NCBI GenBank assembly: GCA_947053925.1 | Contig: CAMRUG010000001.1 | Coordinates: 248,001 to 312,000, forward strand | From: an uncultured Clostridia bacterium | GTDB taxonomy: Bacteria; Bacillota; Clostridia; Christensenellales; CAG-314 | Reading direction: 5' to 3' | DNA: 64,000 nt | The notes under the pieces: model-generated | The model's input: the letters and a program-made list of their open reading frames with translations, nothing else | Told to the model about the DNA's origin: nothing | Databases searched by the model: none | Made by a program: the position numbers and the translations under genes | In this document: positions 6,882-15,710 of the stretch, one piece after another | How positions within the stretch are numbered: the first letter of the stretch is position 1 | How the letters are laid out: every line of letters begins with the position of its first letter

Positions 6882-7917
6882 AAGCAAAGGAACGCGCGGA
6901 GTATTTACGCGTATAACGTTTATTATTGTACTAGGTATGTTTGTTCTGCTTACCGTTTCGTCGTTGGTTACTTTCGGTATGTCGGCTTTGGTTGCAAAGT
7001 GGATGAAAGTAAACGAAGACAATATTTTGGTTTTCGGAGTTATCGTGCTTACTATGAGTGTGGTTTTCGGATTTGCATTGTCGTTTGCTTATTCTGCCAT
7101 TATGGTAAAAACAAGCAAACCCTATCTCGAAGCGTTACAGCGTATTGCGGAGTGCGATTTTTCCGCCCGCATAGTGGACAGTTCGGTATTTGCCAATTTC
7201 GGAATTGCCCAAAACTTTAATAATATGGCGGAACAACTTGAAAGCGTTGAAACCTTGCGCGAAGGTTTTATATCCGACTTTTCGCACGAATTTAAAACGC
7301 CGATAGTTTCTATTGCAGGGTTCGCAAAACTGCTTAAAGATCCATCTTTGACCGACAAGCAAAAAGACGAATTTTTGGAAATAATAATTTCCGAATCGGA
7401 CAGATTAGTCGGATTGTCCGAAAGCGTGCTAATGCTTAACCGTCTGGACACGCAGGTTATAGTAAACGAACCGTATTGTTTGGACGAACAACTGCGCCAA
7501 TGCGTTTTGGCGTTTGACAGACAATTCCGTGAAAAGAATATAAATTTGGAATTGAACATTGAGGAAACGGAAATAGACAGCAATGCCAAGTTACTTCATC
7601 AGGTTTGGATAAATTTACTTTCTAACGCATTGAAGTTTACGCCGGACGGCGGAACGATTGAAGTTGCCTGCACAAAAAAGGACGGACGTTGTGAAGTTAC
7701 AGTTAAAGATAACGGTTGCGGAATGAGCGCTGACGTTATGAAAAACATTTTTAACAAGTTTTATCAGGGCGACAAATCTCATACCACCGCGGGCAACGGG
7801 TTGGGACTTTCGATTGTAAAAAAGATAGTGGAATTGCTTAACGGTTCTATCACCGTTTCCAGCGAAGCGGGCAAGGGAAGCGCATTTACCGTAACGCTGT
7901 TGACTCCTCAAAAATAG
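6871..7917 (+). CDS. membrane sensor histidine kinase
   Basis: 348 residues. Two TM segments (about 12-40 and 47-75) enclose only a short loop, so there is almost no extracellular sensor domain; the signal is probably membrane-related or comes through a partner. A HAMP-like linker follows, then HisKA with the phospho-His in SDFSHEFKTP, the N box in NLLSNALKFTP, G1 in DNGCGM and G2 in GNGLGLSIV. The start codon lies inside the response-regulator gene, so translation is coupled. The small sensor layout resembles antibiotic or envelope-stress kinases, but no transporter gene is adjacent. Confidence 0.95.
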   Translation: MKNKSKGTRGVFTRITFIIVLGMFVLLTVSSLVTFGMSALVAKWMKVNEDNILVFGVIVLTMSVVFGFALSFAYSAIMVKTSKPYLEALQRIAECDFSARIVDSSVFANFGIAQNFNNMAEQLESVETLREGFISDFSHEFKTPIVSIAGFAKLLKDPSLTDKQKDEFLEIIISESDRLVGLSESVLMLNRLDTQVIVNEPYCLDEQLRQCVLAFDRQFREKNINLELNIEETEIDSNAKLLHQVWINLLSNALKFTPDGGTIEVACTKKDGRCEVTVKDNGCGMSADVMKNIFNKFYQGDKSHTTAGNGLGLSIVKKIVELLNGSITVSSEAGKGSAFTVTLLTPQK

Positions 7918-7922
7918 TAAAA

Positions 7923-9275
7923 ATGCTAAAAGTAAACGATACAATTTTATTTACGGCGCAATCGTATGCCAATTCGGAAACGGTAGGAACTTATCAGAAT
8001 ACTACCGTTTTTGTTCCGCGCCTTATTGTAGGCGAACAGGCAAAAGTAAAGATAACTTATGTCAAAAAAGGCGTCGCTTACGGAGAAGTTAAGCAACTTG
8101 TGGCGGCTTCGGATAAGCGCGTTAAACCGCAATGTAAATATTTCGGTAAATGCGGCGGTTGTTCTTTGATGCAGATGAGTTACGCCGAGCAGTTGGCATT
8201 TAAGCAGAATAAAGTAAAAAACAATTTTTTAAAAATAGCAAAGAGCGATGCGGAAGTCTTGCCGTGTCAGCCGTCAGGGTTGGTTTTAAACTACCGTAAC
8301 AAACTCAGTCTGCCCGTTTCAGGCAGGAAGGGGAACGTTATTATAGGTATGTACCGCAAAAATACGCACGAAGTTATAGATACGGGCGGTTGCCTTTTGG
8401 GCGGAGAATGGGCGGCGGCGCTTGTGGAAATCTTCCGTAATTACTGTAATACTACGGGCATTATTCCCTATGACGAGCGTACTTTTTCGGGCGAAGTAAG
8501 GCATTTGACGGCGCGTTTCATTGACGGACAGTTACTTGTAACGGTAGTGTCGAACGGCGAGTTTAAACGCAATTTACAGCCTTTAATCGACGCGCTTAGA
8601 CGGCGTTTTGATAAATTCGGTTTGTTTGTAAATATTAACGAATACAAAAACAACGTAATTTTAGGCAAAATCACAAAGCATATTTACGGAATTGAATATA
8701 TAGAGAGCGAATGTTTGGGCGTTAAACTTCGCGTTGCGCCGAACAGCTTTTTTCAGATAAACGACGGCGTAAAAGACAGAGTTTATTTGAAAACGCGCGA
8801 ATTGTTAGATTTGTCGAAAACGGAAGTTCTAATAGATTGTTTTTCAGGAGTGGGAGTTTTGACAAACGTGCTTGCAAACGATAAGTTCGATACTTACGCA
8901 ATCGAGATTGAACCGTCGGCTGTTGCGGACGCTAAGGAGGCGGCAAAACTTAATAGTGCCGCAATAACTAATATCTGCGGCGACGTAAACATAGAGTTGC
9001 CTAAACTCGTAAATAACTTTGCGGATAAAGTAATAACGCTCGTTGTAGACCCTCCGCGTAAGGGGTTGGGCGAAAGTATATGTAATACCGTAAAACAAGC
9101 TAATGTAGATAACATTGTGTATATTTCCTGCGATTCGGCAACACTTGCGCGCGATGTGGCACTGCTTTCGGATGCGTACGACGTGGTGTATGTCGAGCCG
9201 TATGATATGTTCCCTAATACCGACCAAGTGGAAACGCTTGTCCGTCTTGCACGCAAGACGGATATGCGAACATAA
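7923..9275 (+). CDS. rlmD: 23S rRNA (uracil-5-)-methyltransferase, RumA/RlmD family
   Basis: 450 residues. A TRAM-like N-terminal region is followed by the 4Fe-4S motif CKYFGKCGGC (Cys71, 77, 80) and then the SAM-dependent domain: FFQIN, DCFSGVGVLT (motif I), VVDPPRKGL (motif IV) and the catalytic Cys in YISCDSATLARD. It methylates a uridine in 23S rRNA at C5; the exact position (747 and/or 1939) cannot be told from sequence. Its ATG follows the kinase stop by 5 nt, so it belongs to the same operon. In Gram-positives the family is usually called RlmCD. Confidence 0.92.
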   Translation: MLKVNDTILFTAQSYANSETVGTYQNTTVFVPRLIVGEQAKVKITYVKKGVAYGEVKQLVAASDKRVKPQCKYFGKCGGCSLMQMSYAEQLAFKQNKVKNNFLKIAKSDAEVLPCQPSGLVLNYRNKLSLPVSGRKGNVIIGMYRKNTHEVIDTGGCLLGGEWAAALVEIFRNYCNTTGIIPYDERTFSGEVRHLTARFIDGQLLVTVVSNGEFKRNLQPLIDALRRRFDKFGLFVNINEYKNNVILGKITKHIYGIEYIESECLGVKLRVAPNSFFQINDGVKDRVYLKTRELLDLSKTEVLIDCFSGVGVLTNVLANDKFDTYAIEIEPSAVADAKEAAKLNSAAITNICGDVNIELPKLVNNFADKVITLVVDPPRKGLGESICNTVKQANVDNIVYISCDSATLARDVALLSDAYDVVYVEPYDMFPNTDQVETLVRLARKTDMRT

Positions 9276-9430
9276 GTTCCGCAATTACGCTTGCGTAAGA
9301 AAGCGGAAACTTGTGTGAAGCGAGCCGTTTAGGAGAAACGGCACAAGCGATGGAACGCGGATTGAGTATCGCCCTCGGCGGGAGAGAAAGCATATACAGA
9401 GTATATGTTTCCCGTTTTTCAACGTTTTTT
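9270..9430 (+). ncRNA. multi-hairpin region, candidate structured RNA
   Basis: Three hairpins follow the rRNA methylase gene: AAGTTCCGC / GCGGAAACTT with an inner TTACGC-TTGC-GTAA part; GCCGTTT-AGGA-GAAACGGC; and CATATAC-AGA-GTATATG followed by a T-rich stretch. Together they fill ~160 nt that is more GC-rich than the gene after it. It could be an extended terminator, an ncRNA or the end of a lost element. No matching RNA family was recognised. Confidence 0.4.
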
Positions 9431-9469
9431 TGAAAATCACTTAAATTTTAAAGTACTAAAGGGGCAATT

Positions 9470-10108
9470 ATGAAGTGCAGAGGATCTAACATACGGAGAA
9501 TAATTGTACAGGAATACTATGTAGCACCTGTAGCTCATTTAAAAATACTTGATAACCGACCAAAACACAGTGATGCGGAAGCGATTATTACAGATGAATA
9601 TTATATATTTATTGTTACAAGCAAATATAACGGTAGCAAAGATACGATAACGTGCGGAATGGGCGCTGCTAGAGATTTTCTAAAACTACTTGGACATTCG
9701 GGGCTGCCTCTTTTTAACCCAATAAAAGAAGAAGTATTGAAATCATCCGTAAAAGATTGTAAGACCGACACAAGTGAATTTGATAGTGATTGGAATCCGG
9801 CAGGAAAGCAATTATACAATGCAATAATGTGGCTTATTTCTGTTTGGGATGCAAAAATAGACACTCCGCTATTTAAAATTAAGGATAACGTTGTCGCATA
9901 TAAAAAGTATCCGCCTTCTTCTTCCAATATCAAATCGGTAAATACAATAATAAAAAATGGCGGCAAAGGCAAGACCTTAACAGAGATTATAGAAGATTTT
10001 AGAAAACACAATAATCTTAAAAACAGTATGTGTCAGTTTGATTTGTTAAAAACCAGAATCATTCAAATGACCGATAAAAACGGAAATAAGTTAAAATCTT
10101 ATTTCTAA
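9470..10108 (+). CDS. hypothetical protein
   Basis: 212 residues, soluble, no signal peptide. The gene is preceded by AAAGGGG and ATG. The middle contains TCGMGAARDFLKLLGHSGLPLF and the end is Lys/Asn-rich. No catalytic motif or family was recognised. Base composition is more AT-rich than the rlmD operon, as is the next gene, so the pair may be acquired DNA between rlmD and tRNA-Ser. It may be the remains of an older insertion at the same tRNA, but no extra tRNA fragment is visible here. Confidence 0.7.
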   Translation: MKCRGSNIRRIIVQEYYVAPVAHLKILDNRPKHSDAEAIITDEYYIFIVTSKYNGSKDTITCGMGAARDFLKLLGHSGLPLFNPIKEEVLKSSVKDCKTDTSEFDSDWNPAGKQLYNAIMWLISVWDAKIDTPLFKIKDNVVAYKKYPPSSSNIKSVNTIIKNGGKGKTLTEIIEDFRKHNNLKNSMCQFDLLKTRIIQMTDKNGNKLKSYF

Positions 10109-10261
10109 TCCGTAGTAAAGGCGGCTTATTCTTTTTTGTATGTAAAGCATTGTGCATAAGCCTGTTGCTTAATTTTTAATATCTATTACTCAAAATTCAG
10201 AATACGGAATTTTGAAAAAATTAAAACACTGTAAAATATACAATTTTAAGTAGGAGAAATA

Positions 10262-11227
10262 ATGAAAGAAAAATGGAAAGATGCCGGTATTTGTTTGTCG
10301 GTTTTTGTAACCGCAGGCGTTCTTGCATTTATGTTGTTTTATAACTTATTTAATATTTTTGTCAATTTTAAATTGATGAATTTTAATGTTGCTTTATATA
10401 CTGCATTGGGATTAAGCGTATTATTGGCAATGGTGTTTTTGATCATTGCCATTTGCGAGACTGTCATTACTAAAAGTACAAAAATGGGTAATTGGTTGTC
10501 GCAACATTCTCCAAAAATGATTTTATTTTACATATTGTTGAATATCGTATTTATTTCAATACAAAACGAAACTTATCTTACATTAGAAAGTATCAAAGAT
10601 TTAGTATCGGTACAGTGGACTATTTTTGCAATTTCCGTTGCGGTATTTTTAGTTTGGAATGTTGTAATATTCCAATCTCTAAAGAATAAAATACCTGAAA
10701 AACCGATTAAAATGTCTCTTTTGCAAAAGCGAATTTACATATCTCAAAAGGGACAGTTTTATGAAAAAGTGAGTTTGGTATTTAATTCTGTAACTTTGCT
10801 GATTATCAACGTATTAGTATTGGTATTAGTAACCTGTTCTATATATATTTTTAAAAATGCCGATTTGTTACTTCAGCAAAATATTGTTATGTTCAGTTTT
10901 TATTTTTGCACAAACACATTGATTTGTTTGCTTATGGATATTATTCGACCGTTAATTCAAGAAAAAAAGAATATGCTGAAAGCGACAAAAGTTACTAACA
11001 GTGAAATAGAAGAAGTTAATAAAATTGATAAAGAGTTGGAAAAATTAATATTGGTATTGCAAGAAATTGATAAATTAAGCAATATAGATGATGACGAAAA
11101 ACTAGCTATGAAGTCAGATTTGCTTAATAAAGTTGTTGCTAAAGTTGAATTACAGGATAATTACAAGCAAGAAAAAAAGACTGATTTTACCGACAAAACA
11201 ATATCCGATGAAAGGAAAGACGCCTAA
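10262..11227 (+). CDS. six-TM membrane protein with C-terminal coiled coil
   Basis: 321 residues. About six hydrophobic segments lie within residues 8-225, followed by a charged, helical tail (SEIEEVNKIDKELEKLILVLQEIDKL) likely to be a cytoplasmic coiled coil. AGTAGGAGA precedes the ATG. AT-rich. No transporter signature was recognised and the function is unknown. Its position just upstream of the tRNA target of the mobile element is noted without a claim of linkage. Confidence 0.75.
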   Translation: MKEKWKDAGICLSVFVTAGVLAFMLFYNLFNIFVNFKLMNFNVALYTALGLSVLLAMVFLIIAICETVITKSTKMGNWLSQHSPKMILFYILLNIVFISIQNETYLTLESIKDLVSVQWTIFAISVAVFLVWNVVIFQSLKNKIPEKPIKMSLLQKRIYISQKGQFYEKVSLVFNSVTLLIINVLVLVLVTCSIYIFKNADLLLQQNIVMFSFYFCTNTLICLLMDIIRPLIQEKKNMLKATKVTNSEIEEVNKIDKELEKLILVLQEIDKLSNIDDDEKLAMKSDLLNKVVAKVELQDNYKQEKKTDFTDKTISDERKDA

Positions 11228-11765
11228 CTTGATGAAATTAAGTCAGAGCGTTATATGCTTGAACAACAGAATATCGAAGCAATAGTAAAACTTAATACAG
11301 CCAACATTTGACTGTAAAGGATATATCTTTGTTGAAGAAGATATTGTGGAACGATATTGGAACCCGTAATGATTACGAACGTAATAGTGGCTATACCGCT
11401 TAGGAGAATTTGCTTGAGAAACTATCTCTGGATTTTTTATCTAACGAAACGAAATTTGCAGAGGTTTTTGTTCGTTGTCTTCTTTAGCGTCAATGTATTT
11501 AACGTTTTTTTCAATAGTGTTACATTCTGTGTCATAAAAACTTTTCTTTGGCGTTTAGTTATTAAAGTGTTGTTTCTATCTAAAATCCATACGGTCTAAA
11601 TGTACAAGGTATGAGAATTAAGGTTTGCCAACGATAGAAGCGGATGACTTGACGGTAATTTCATTTTACTAATCTTTAAAAATAATAAAAAATACTTGTT
11701 GCTCCAATAATACATTTTAAAACGATGTTTAAGCAAAATACTTTGACTAATTCTTTTAAATATCA
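11228..11765. other. intergenic region without a supported gene
   Basis: About 540 nt, AT-rich. Short reading frames here lack ribosome binding sites and show no family resemblance. It may hold decayed coding sequence, because a Glu/Lys-rich frame runs on past 11227 for ~28 codons before a stop. Confidence 0.4.
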
Positions 11766-11794
11766 TTGACTAATCGTTAAAATTTTGCTATTCT
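11766..11794 (+). promoter_or_regulatory. tRNA-Ser promoter
   Basis: TTGACT, 17 nt, TATTCT, ending 23 nt before the tRNA. A second TTGACTAAT lies ~22 nt upstream. Confidence 0.7.
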
Positions 11795-11817
11795 ATTTAG
11801 GCATAATAAACCGATAT

Positions 11818-11906
11818 GGAGAGATGGTCGAGCGGTTTAAGGCACACGCTTGGAAAGCGTGCGAGGTTAACAGCCTCCGCAGGTTCAAATCCTGTTCTCT
11901 CCGCCA
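11818..11906 (+). tRNA. tRNA-Ser (GGA)
   Basis: Acceptor GGAGAGA pairs with TCTCTCC; the anticodon loop is TTGGAAA, giving GGA; there is a long serine-type variable arm; the T-loop is GGTTCAAATCC; CCA is encoded at 11904-11906. Its 3' 25 nt are the left attachment core of the 36 kb element, and the insertion leaves the tRNA intact. Confidence 0.95.
11882..11906 (+). repeat. attL core, 3' end of tRNA-Ser
   Basis: GGTTCAAATCC through CTCTCCGCCA, identical to 47856-47880. It includes the T-loop, acceptor and CCA. Confidence 0.92.
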
Positions 11907-11927
11907 TAGGCGCAGTTTTGGTAGCCT

Positions 11928-11963
11928 AAAAGCCCGTAGAATCAAATCTACGGGCTTTTACGT
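11928..11963. terminator. strong bidirectional terminator
   Basis: Perfect 13 bp stem AAAAGCCCGTAGA / TCTACGGGCTTTT with an ATCAAA loop. It ends tRNA-Ser transcription now that the original terminator has been displaced to 47889, and can also end the convergent integrase transcript. Confidence 0.88.
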
Positions 11964-11990
11964 TATATTTAATTTTGTTTTTATAACATC

Positions 11991-12006
11991 TTTCCCCAAT
12001 TTTGCG
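11991..12006. repeat. left arm of a 16 bp inverted repeat near attL
   Basis: TTTCCCCAATTTTGCG, exactly inverted at 47765-47780. Both copies lie 75-110 bp inside the att cores, as expected of integrase arm-binding or excision-factor sites. Confidence 0.7.
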
Positions 12007-12024
12007 GAAAAATTTGCCGATTTA

Positions 12025-13251
12025 TTATACTTTGTATAATAGTTTTTCTGCGACAGTCTTTTGATGTTCGATTGAGAAGTGCGTATACACGCTTGCCGTT
12101 ATATTTCCTAGCGAATGTCCTGTCCATAGCGAGACCATTTCATTATCAATTTCACACTCTCTTGCCCGAGTAGTAAACGTATGGCGTAAATCTTTTAATT
12201 GATGATTAGGACAAAATTTTGTAAATGTTACGGATAACTTTTTGACATCGACGCGATAGCCTTTTCCTGCAACGTGTTCTTTGTATAAGGGGAACATCGG
12301 TACAGTTCTATAATAGTTCTTTTGATAGTTTTTCAATTTGCCGTTTTTAATGGTAAGTGTATCGTCTGCGTTTTCTACTATTTCGTTAACTTCACAGGCT
12401 CTTACTCCGCAATATAACATACGCAAAAACGAGTATTCATAATAGTTTCCTTTAATCGCTTGAACAAAGGCTTTTTCTTCTTCTCTTGTTAATGCTTTCC
12501 CCGTTGTCCGTTCGTGCTTAATTACAAATACGGATTTCATTGGATTGATGCTAATAATTCCGTTATTGACCGCATATTCCAAAATACTTGTCATTAAAGA
12601 TTTAACATCCTCGCATACTCTTGGCTTTTCTTCGTGCAATCTATTAAAATGCGGTTGTAACATTTGAGGTGTTATAGATTGCAACTCATAATCTCCGTAA
12701 ACGCTTCGTACATGATTTTTGTATGTATTGTATAAACTTTTATATGAATTTTCTTTTAGCATCTTTCTTTTGACATTTTCCATATAGTTATCCGCAAAAG
12801 GTGCGAATAATACAATTGTTTTGGGCAGATTAACGCTTGCAGACAGTTCGGGCATTTTAACCGCTATTTTCTTTTTCTGGATATCCGCTTCAAATATGCG
12901 TAGCCACTCAAAGGCTCGCTTTTTTGCATCGTCAAAATTTCTACTTGAAAAACTAACGTCATAGCCGTATCGTCTATAACGCAGTTCGTAATACTTACCA
13001 TTTTTGCGTCTAATTGTAAAGTCTCTTAATGATGGCATTGCTTTCAACTCCTTGTTAGTAAAATGAGGTAGATAGTTTTTCTTTCCGTCGACAATTGTAT
13101 TTGCTTTATTAGGTTGCTTTTGTATAAGCATTTGTGTCAACAGTTGATTTTGTTGCATTAACATTTGCAATATTGATGATTGCTCGGACGGCGTTGAGTC
13201 ATTAACTAACAACGTAGTATTTGGCGTATTTTCGATTGCTTGTTTGTCCAT
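12025..13251 (-). CDS. int: tyrosine recombinase (integrase)
   Basis: 408 residues. An N-terminal variable/arm-binding part includes a basic AP2-like segment (LRDFTIRRKNGKYYELRYRRYG). A SAM-like core-binding domain (~150-250) follows, then the catalytic domain with Arg in CGVRACE, the box HQLKDLRHTFTTRA, GHSLGNITASVYTH and the nucleophilic Tyr in that last motif. It integrates and excises the element at tRNA-Ser by strand exchange through a covalent Tyr-DNA bond. The gene ends 119 nt from the tRNA, as is usual for tRNA-targeted elements. No excisionase was recognised. The chosen ATG has only a weak ribosome binding site; a downstream start is possible. Confidence 0.95.
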   Translation of the reverse strand: MDKQAIENTPNTTLLVNDSTPSEQSSILQMLMQQNQLLTQMLIQKQPNKANTIVDGKKNYLPHFTNKELKAMPSLRDFTIRRKNGKYYELRYRRYGYDVSFSSRNFDDAKKRAFEWLRIFEADIQKKKIAVKMPELSASVNLPKTIVLFAPFADNYMENVKRKMLKENSYKSLYNTYKNHVRSVYGDYELQSITPQMLQPHFNRLHEEKPRVCEDVKSLMTSILEYAVNNGIISINPMKSVFVIKHERTTGKALTREEEKAFVQAIKGNYYEYSFLRMLYCGVRACEVNEIVENADDTLTIKNGKLKNYQKNYYRTVPMFPLYKEHVAGKGYRVDVKKLSVTFTKFCPNHQLKDLRHTFTTRARECEIDNEMVSLWTGHSLGNITASVYTHFSIEHQKTVAEKLLYKV

Positions 13252-13946
13252 TTCGTTTTTCTTAGTAGGCTGTTGAAATATACGGCTATCTTTATGTGAG
13301 TAAAGCCATACACTAATTTGTTGCCTTTGGTTGTTTCTCCTTTAATTATTGAAAACTTGCTCATTGAGTTTTCAATAACTATCCCTTCAAAAATGACGGA
13401 CTTGCTAACCTTGATTTTGAAAAAAATCGAAAAAATCTTATGTAATTCCATTTTTCACCTTTACTTTCACCTGTTTTTCTTCCCCTTGCGCACAAGGGCC
13501 AACCAAACCCCCGATGCGAACGAATATGTCAAGGAAAAAGCAAAGCGACGAGAAAAAAACACTCATCGCTTATTTCTTTATGTCAATATGTTTTTTTCGA
13601 GCCTTGACATAGATGGGCGCATCAATACAATAAAAAGCCCTGTACGCAAAAGGGGAAAAGAAAAACGTCAAATCTTTATATGGGGCATCAGGTTCAAATT
13701 TCATTCAAAAAAACATTTAATTTTTTATCCCTATCATCTTGACAAACAAGAACAAATAGCTTATACTTACTGCATAAGTCGAACGAATGTTCCATTTGTC
13801 TATTGTTATTTATACAGGACGCTCCGCTTGTATAGATATGTGCTGATGCAAAAGATAACGTACTTCGGTAACGGATTTCCCAACCGTATCAATGAAGTTT
13901 GTTAAATACACTCTATTTGCATTTATGGGAAAGGGAGGGTTCTTGT
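13252..13946. promoter_or_regulatory. divergent control region with two rightward promoters
   Basis: About 700 nt between the integrase and the early operon. Two sigma-A promoters point right: TTGACA-16-TACAAT (13604-13631) and TTGACA-17-TATACT (13739-13767). The dyad ATTGAAAACTC / GAGTTTTCAAT near 13350-13380 lies upstream of the integrase and may be its operator or leader hairpin. A long open frame crosses the region but has no ribosome binding site and unnatural composition, so I do not call it a gene. Confidence 0.65.
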
Positions 13947-14135
13947 ATGGAAGTAAATGTACAAGAAGTAATTTGCCCCAATTGTGGTAAACGATTACGA
14001 GGAATTGTCGATGAGCATGGTGGGACTAAATTACATTGTCGTAACTGTGGTGTGAACATTTACAGTAAACGGAAATCATCGCGATGTTATGTATTAGAAG
14101 TAACTCAACCAAATACAACTCAATATATTCGTTAA
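13947..14135 (+). CDS. small zinc-ribbon protein
   Basis: 62 residues. CPNCGKRL and CRNCGVNIY form a two-knuckle zinc ribbon reminiscent of the phage Com-type family. I take ATG 13947 because GGGAGGG lies 5-11 nt upstream; an earlier in-frame ATG has no such site. It is the first gene after the two rightward promoters, so it is an early product. Com-type proteins act on mRNA or DNA, but the function here is inferred only from the fold. Confidence 0.75.
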   Translation: MEVNVQEVICPNCGKRLRGIVDEHGGTKLHCRNCGVNIYSKRKSSRCYVLEVTQPNTTQYIR

Positions 14136-14260
14136 CGCTACGGCGCTTATGGCCGGACTGAAACAGTGTTCGGGTAAGTCCATAAGGTACGAACGTTAAT
14201 AAGTGCTTGTGCTTAATGCAACAAAGGCGTTGCATACAAACGAATAAGTTACAAACTTAA
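14136..14260 (+). ncRNA. structured intergenic region, candidate RNA element
   Basis: It contains CTTAT...GGACT paired with AGTCC-ATAAG, a short hairpin AAGTGC-TTGT-GCTT, and ATGCAAC-AAAGGC-GTTGCAT, directly before a terminator hairpin. Its opening ACGGCGC...TTCGGGTA recurs in the leader at 15547-15690. It could be a leader that controls readthrough into the sigma-like gene at 14389. Confidence 0.4.
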
Positions 14261-14311
14261 ATAGTTGGCAGGTAGAATAATCTTTAATGGTTATACTACC
14301 TGCCTTTTTTA
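14261..14311 (+). terminator. terminator or attenuator
   Basis: GGCAGGTAG, ~20 nt loop, CTACCTGCC, TTTTTT. It lies between the zinc-ribbon gene and 14389. Confidence 0.8.
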
Positions 14312-14388
14312 TGCCATTTCCGGTGCGGAAGATTATTCAACCGCATCGGACATTTTTTTGTCCGAAATAAAAATTCAAGGAGAAAAAA

Positions 14389-14946
14389 ATGAAAAAGGTA
14401 TTTTTAGTAAGGAAAGATGTAACTATGCCATACGGCGAGGGTAATTGGCAAATTATGAACGTTGCTGAATTTAAGAAATTTAGAGAAACCGACGAAGCGA
14501 AAGGTCGCAAGTTTGTAAGGCTGTTTCAACAAGATTATGAAAGCGACTTAATTATTAAGGAATGCGAACCTGATGAGGCAAGGCAATTAAAAACCGCCAT
14601 GCAAAAAGTTAGGCGTAATCAAAAATATGCAGAGAAAAATGGAATTGTAGAAATTCCATATTCACAAGTAAACGTGGATGAAGAAATGGTCGACAGCGAG
14701 GAACTTATTGCCGATGAAACACAAGATGTTGAAAGTATTGTTGATAAAAAACTTGAAAAGGAAACCCTGTATATTGCTCTATCCAAACTTACAAAAGCAG
14801 AAAAGGATTTAATTCGTTTTATGTTCCTTCAAGACAAACCTATGACAGAAAGAGAACTTGCAGTTGTTTACAAGGTATCTGCAGTAACAATCCATAAGCG
14901 TAAAGTTGCCGTTTTAAAAAAATTACATACTATTTTGAAATTTTAG
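14389..14946 (+). CDS. sigma-70 region 4-like regulator
   Basis: 185 residues. The C-terminal ~70 (LYIALSKLTKAEKDLIRFMF...MTERELAVVYKVSAVTIHKRKVAVLKKL) is a sigma region 4-type helix-turn-helix. The N-terminal part is charged and unassigned. AAGGAGAAAAAA precedes the ATG. Proteins of this design in Firmicute phages and elements act as late-gene activators or as small sigma-like factors. The gene at 15049 encodes a shorter relative. Control of the downstream structural module is inferred, not shown. Confidence 0.78.
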   Translation: MKKVFLVRKDVTMPYGEGNWQIMNVAEFKKFRETDEAKGRKFVRLFQQDYESDLIIKECEPDEARQLKTAMQKVRRNQKYAEKNGIVEIPYSQVNVDEEMVDSEELIADETQDVESIVDKKLEKETLYIALSKLTKAEKDLIRFMFLQDKPMTERELAVVYKVSAVTIHKRKVAVLKKLHTILKF

Positions 14947-15027
14947 GTTAGCAAGATGAGTGTTTTTGAAGGAATAGTTAGTGTAAGGGCGAAAAGCCAT
15001 TGCAATCACTAACTGTGCTAACAAGGT
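14946..15027 (+). ncRNA. nested hairpin between sigma-like genes
   Basis: The outer stem GTTAGCA / TGCTAAC encloses AGTTAGTG / CACTAACT and a GGC-GAAAA-GCC tip. There is no T-run. A compact, well-paired element of ~80 nt upstream of the second sigma-like gene; a protein-binding leader or processing site is possible. Confidence 0.45.
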
Positions 15028-15048
15028 TACGGGCAAAGGAACAATGAG

Positions 15049-15450
15049 ATGAAAACATATACATTCACTACCGCCGACGGAAAGACGCAAGAAATTTGCG
15101 TTACCGACGAAGTGTATGCCGTACTGCAAGATTTAGATAAACAGGAACAACTTAACGAACGCCGAGAAACTCGTCGTTGTCAATCGTTAGAACTCTCGGT
15201 AGACAACGGCTGGGACATTGCGGACAATACTGCGGACACCGAACAAATTGTAGATAAAAAGGAACAGAATAAGGAATTATACAAAGCGTTAGGAACATTA
15301 ACTAAACAGCAACGTGAACTTGTAAACAAAATCTTTTTCAAGGGTATGACGCAAGCGGAAGTTGCGGAACAGGAAAACGTTTCAACTGTCGCTATTCATC
15401 TACGGTTACAGGTCATTTTGAAAAAATTACGAAAATATTTTGGGATTTAG
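15049..15450 (+). CDS. sigma-70 region 4-like regulator, shorter
   Basis: 133 residues. The C-terminal segment LYKALGTLTKQQRELVNKIFFKGMTQAEVAEQENVSTVAIHLRLQVILKKL is a region 4-type HTH, clearly related to that of 14389. The N-terminal half is acidic. It is followed by a strong terminator, so it closes the early transcription unit. Two such factors in tandem suggest a temporal cascade, but this is inference. Confidence 0.8.
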   Translation: MKTYTFTTADGKTQEICVTDEVYAVLQDLDKQEQLNERRETRRCQSLELSVDNGWDIADNTADTEQIVDKKEQNKELYKALGTLTKQQRELVNKIFFKGMTQAEVAEQENVSTVAIHLRLQVILKKLRKYFGI

Positions 15451-15480
15451 ACTTAATTTTTGCGTTTTTCGTGGCTACTA

Positions 15481-15538
15481 AGTGGAAGGGTTTTTAATTA
15501 AAGGTTAATTCCTTCATATAACCCCCTTCCGCTTTTTG
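15481..15538 (+). terminator. Rho-independent terminator
   Basis: GTGGAAGGG...CCCTTCCGC followed by TTTTTG, closing the early operon. Confidence 0.8.
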
Positions 15539-15539
15539 A

Positions 15540-15700
15540 ATGTTTACGGCGCAGTAGATAAGACGGGTTCGGGTATTAAGTGAAATTTCGTAAAGGTGGC
15601 CGCCTACGGAATACCAACCAACAACATAAGTAAATAAGTCGCCGTTTAACAGATAAATTCGTCAGTCCGAACGTTACTCGGATAAATTACATTTACAAGG
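15540..15700 (+). promoter_or_regulatory. leader of the phage-like module, possible structured RNA
   Basis: The stretch from 15545 begins ACGGCGCAGTAG and TTCGGGTA, echoing 14139-14180. It contains GGTGGCCGCC and CGGATAAAT elements that could pair locally. Its position before 15711 suggests a promoter or leader for the replication/morphogenesis operon. No classical sigma-A promoter was seen, so a dedicated factor may read it. Confidence 0.35.
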
Positions 15701-15710
15701 AGAATACAAA

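Noticed and set aside
11228..11765. Decayed recombinase upstream of tRNA-Ser
   Set aside because: A Glu/Lys-rich run after 11227 faintly recalls serine-recombinase tails, but no motif supports it.
11785..12039. Open frame over tRNA-Ser
   Set aside because: Overlaps the tRNA and its terminator; coding is implausible.
13206..13451. Leftward 81-codon frame overlapping the integrase start
   Set aside because: Different frame, no family, no ribosome binding site at its ATG; a short GTG form is conceivable but unsupported.
13318..13905. 195-codon open frame between integrase and early operon
   Set aside because: No ribosome binding site, unnatural composition (many Phe/Arg/Tyr runs), and it crosses both rightward promoters. 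Treated as non-coding control DNA.
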